A stretch of DNA of 64,000 nt from Kribbella jiaozuonensis (GTDB taxonomy: Bacteria; Actinomycetota; Actinomycetes; Propionibacteriales; Kribbellaceae): assembly GCF_005233875.1 (NCBI RefSeq), contig NZ_SZPZ01000001.1, positions 1,736,001-1,800,000 on the forward strand. Direction: 5' to 3'. A program made the position numbers and the translations under genes. Position 1 is the stretch's first letter. Each line of letters begins with the position of its first letter. The notes beneath the pieces were generated by a model. It was not told where the DNA came from, did not search any database, and was given only the letters and a program-made list of their open reading frames with translations. Positions 63,566 through 64,000 of the stretch are shown here, in pieces.

Positions 63566-64000
63566 CTAGTTGTTTGCTGAGGCGTGCTCATGAAAGGACT
63601 CGCTGGCCACGAGGGTTGTGAGCGCCGCGAGCAGAGCGGCGATCTTGGCGACAGTCGCGAGATACTCAGTGTGGTCGGCGTCGATCGTGGAGTCCTGGAT
63701 CGACAGGACGATTTCGGGCTGGAGCAGGTCAACTGCGATGACGAAGAAGCCGATGAGCGACGTGGCGCCGAGCAGAATTGGAATGGTCCAGCGACGACTG
63801 GTCGGCCGTGTCGGCCGGTTAGTACGTGGTGTGACGACACGGCCAGCGATCCTGCGCGGCCGCGCGTTCGAGTTCTCCGCGCGAGTCTCTCTTTCCGCTA
63901 TGACCACTGAGGCACCGATCAGGATCGTGAAGATCAGTGCGATTGTGTACCACGGGGTTGCCCGCAGCGCGCTCCAGGCTTCTGAGCTGTAGATCGTCAG
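63566..64000 (-). CDS. Membrane protein (partial, 5' end beyond the window)
   Basis: The frame ends at 63566 and is open to the right edge, giving at least 144 residues. GTG 63907 is not the real start, because coding with a full helix continues upstream (ATPWYTIALIFTILIGASVV). Two more helices follow (IPILLGATSLIGFFVIAVDL and LATVAKIAALLAALTTLVA). First visible gene of the right-hand minus-strand group. It could be the membrane component of that group. No family recognised. Confidence 0.6.
   Translation of the reverse strand: MTIYSSEAWSALRATPWYTIALIFTILIGASVVIAERETRAENSNARPRRIAGRVVTPRTNRPTRPTSRRWTIPILLGATSLIGFFVIAVDLLQPEIVLSIQDSTIDADHTEYLATVAKIAALLAALTTLVASESFHEHASANN

Noticed and set aside
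1..64000. CRISPR arrays, rRNA genes, insertion sequences
   Set aside because: No regularly spaced repeats, no rRNA sequence and no transposase gene or terminal inverted repeats were recognised on reading the window.

Overview
This is high-GC actinobacterial DNA. Gene content and style (CUT1 sugar ABC operon, MalT-like LuxR regulators of about 900 residues, many ATGA/GTGA overlaps, GTG starts, candidate leaderless genes) fit a soil actinomycete of the Nocardioidaceae/Kribbella kind. The genus is an inference. No rRNA gene, CRISPR array or intact tRNA is visible.

Layout, part 1. 1-5.5 kb: a minus-strand sugar operon (two permeases, lipoprotein binding protein, D-threo-aldose-dehydrogenase-like aldo/keto reductase, GH172/DUF2961 hydrolase cut by the left edge), divergent from a GntR/FCD regulator with a matching pair of candidate operators. 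5.8-17.7 kb: a cell-envelope glycan cluster (GT-C-like membrane proteins, DUF2613 peptide, GT4 glycosyltransferase, methyltransferase, 1370-residue AftD-like arabinofuranosyltransferase, acyltransferase, DUF3068 protein). Its gene set resembles the mycobacterial Rv0224c-Rv0228/aftD region. 17.7-24.1 kb: a SigK/RskA-like sigma/anti-sigma pair with a MerR regulator, fasciclin protein, DUF4397 protein, lipoprotein-like sortase and an orphan cytochrome b. Three promoter regions here share a 15-bp palindrome (TGCA-N7-TGCA, best form TGCANAANTTGTGCA) that looks like a regulon operator.

Layout, part 2. 24.4-26.8 kb: a two-component system and a DUF6326 membrane protein. 27-44 kb: accessory metabolism. 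This includes alpha/beta hydrolases, an NmrA-like protein and a minus-strand operon of LuxR regulator, VOC protein, EthD remnant, flavoprotein disulfide oxidoreductase, enoyl-CoA hydratase and SDR. Two further large LuxR regulators lie on the plus strand; the first is divergent from the operon's own regulator across a region with strong inverted repeats.

Layout, part 3. At 44.19-44.26 kb there is a tRNA 3' half (tRNA-Lys type) followed on the minus strand by an intact terminator. This is what the displaced end of an integrated island leaves, so everything from about 44.26 kb to the right edge is probably one genomic island; its other end and integrase are not seen. The cargo looks like conflict/defence genes: a CHAT peptidase paired with a ComEC-like metallo-beta-lactamase protein, a membrane alpha/beta hydrolase, a TPR fragment, a helicase with a nuclease-like C-terminus, a patatin-like phospholipase with membrane segments, DUF3800, two PD-(D/E)XK-like proteins, a HEPN-motif protein and a DUF5677-like protein. 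At least four of these genes are broken: two by in-frame TAG codons, one by a frameshift, one by truncation. The island is therefore decaying in part, recoded, or mis-sequenced at those points. The CHAT-MBL pair is intact and is the best candidate for a little-described system.
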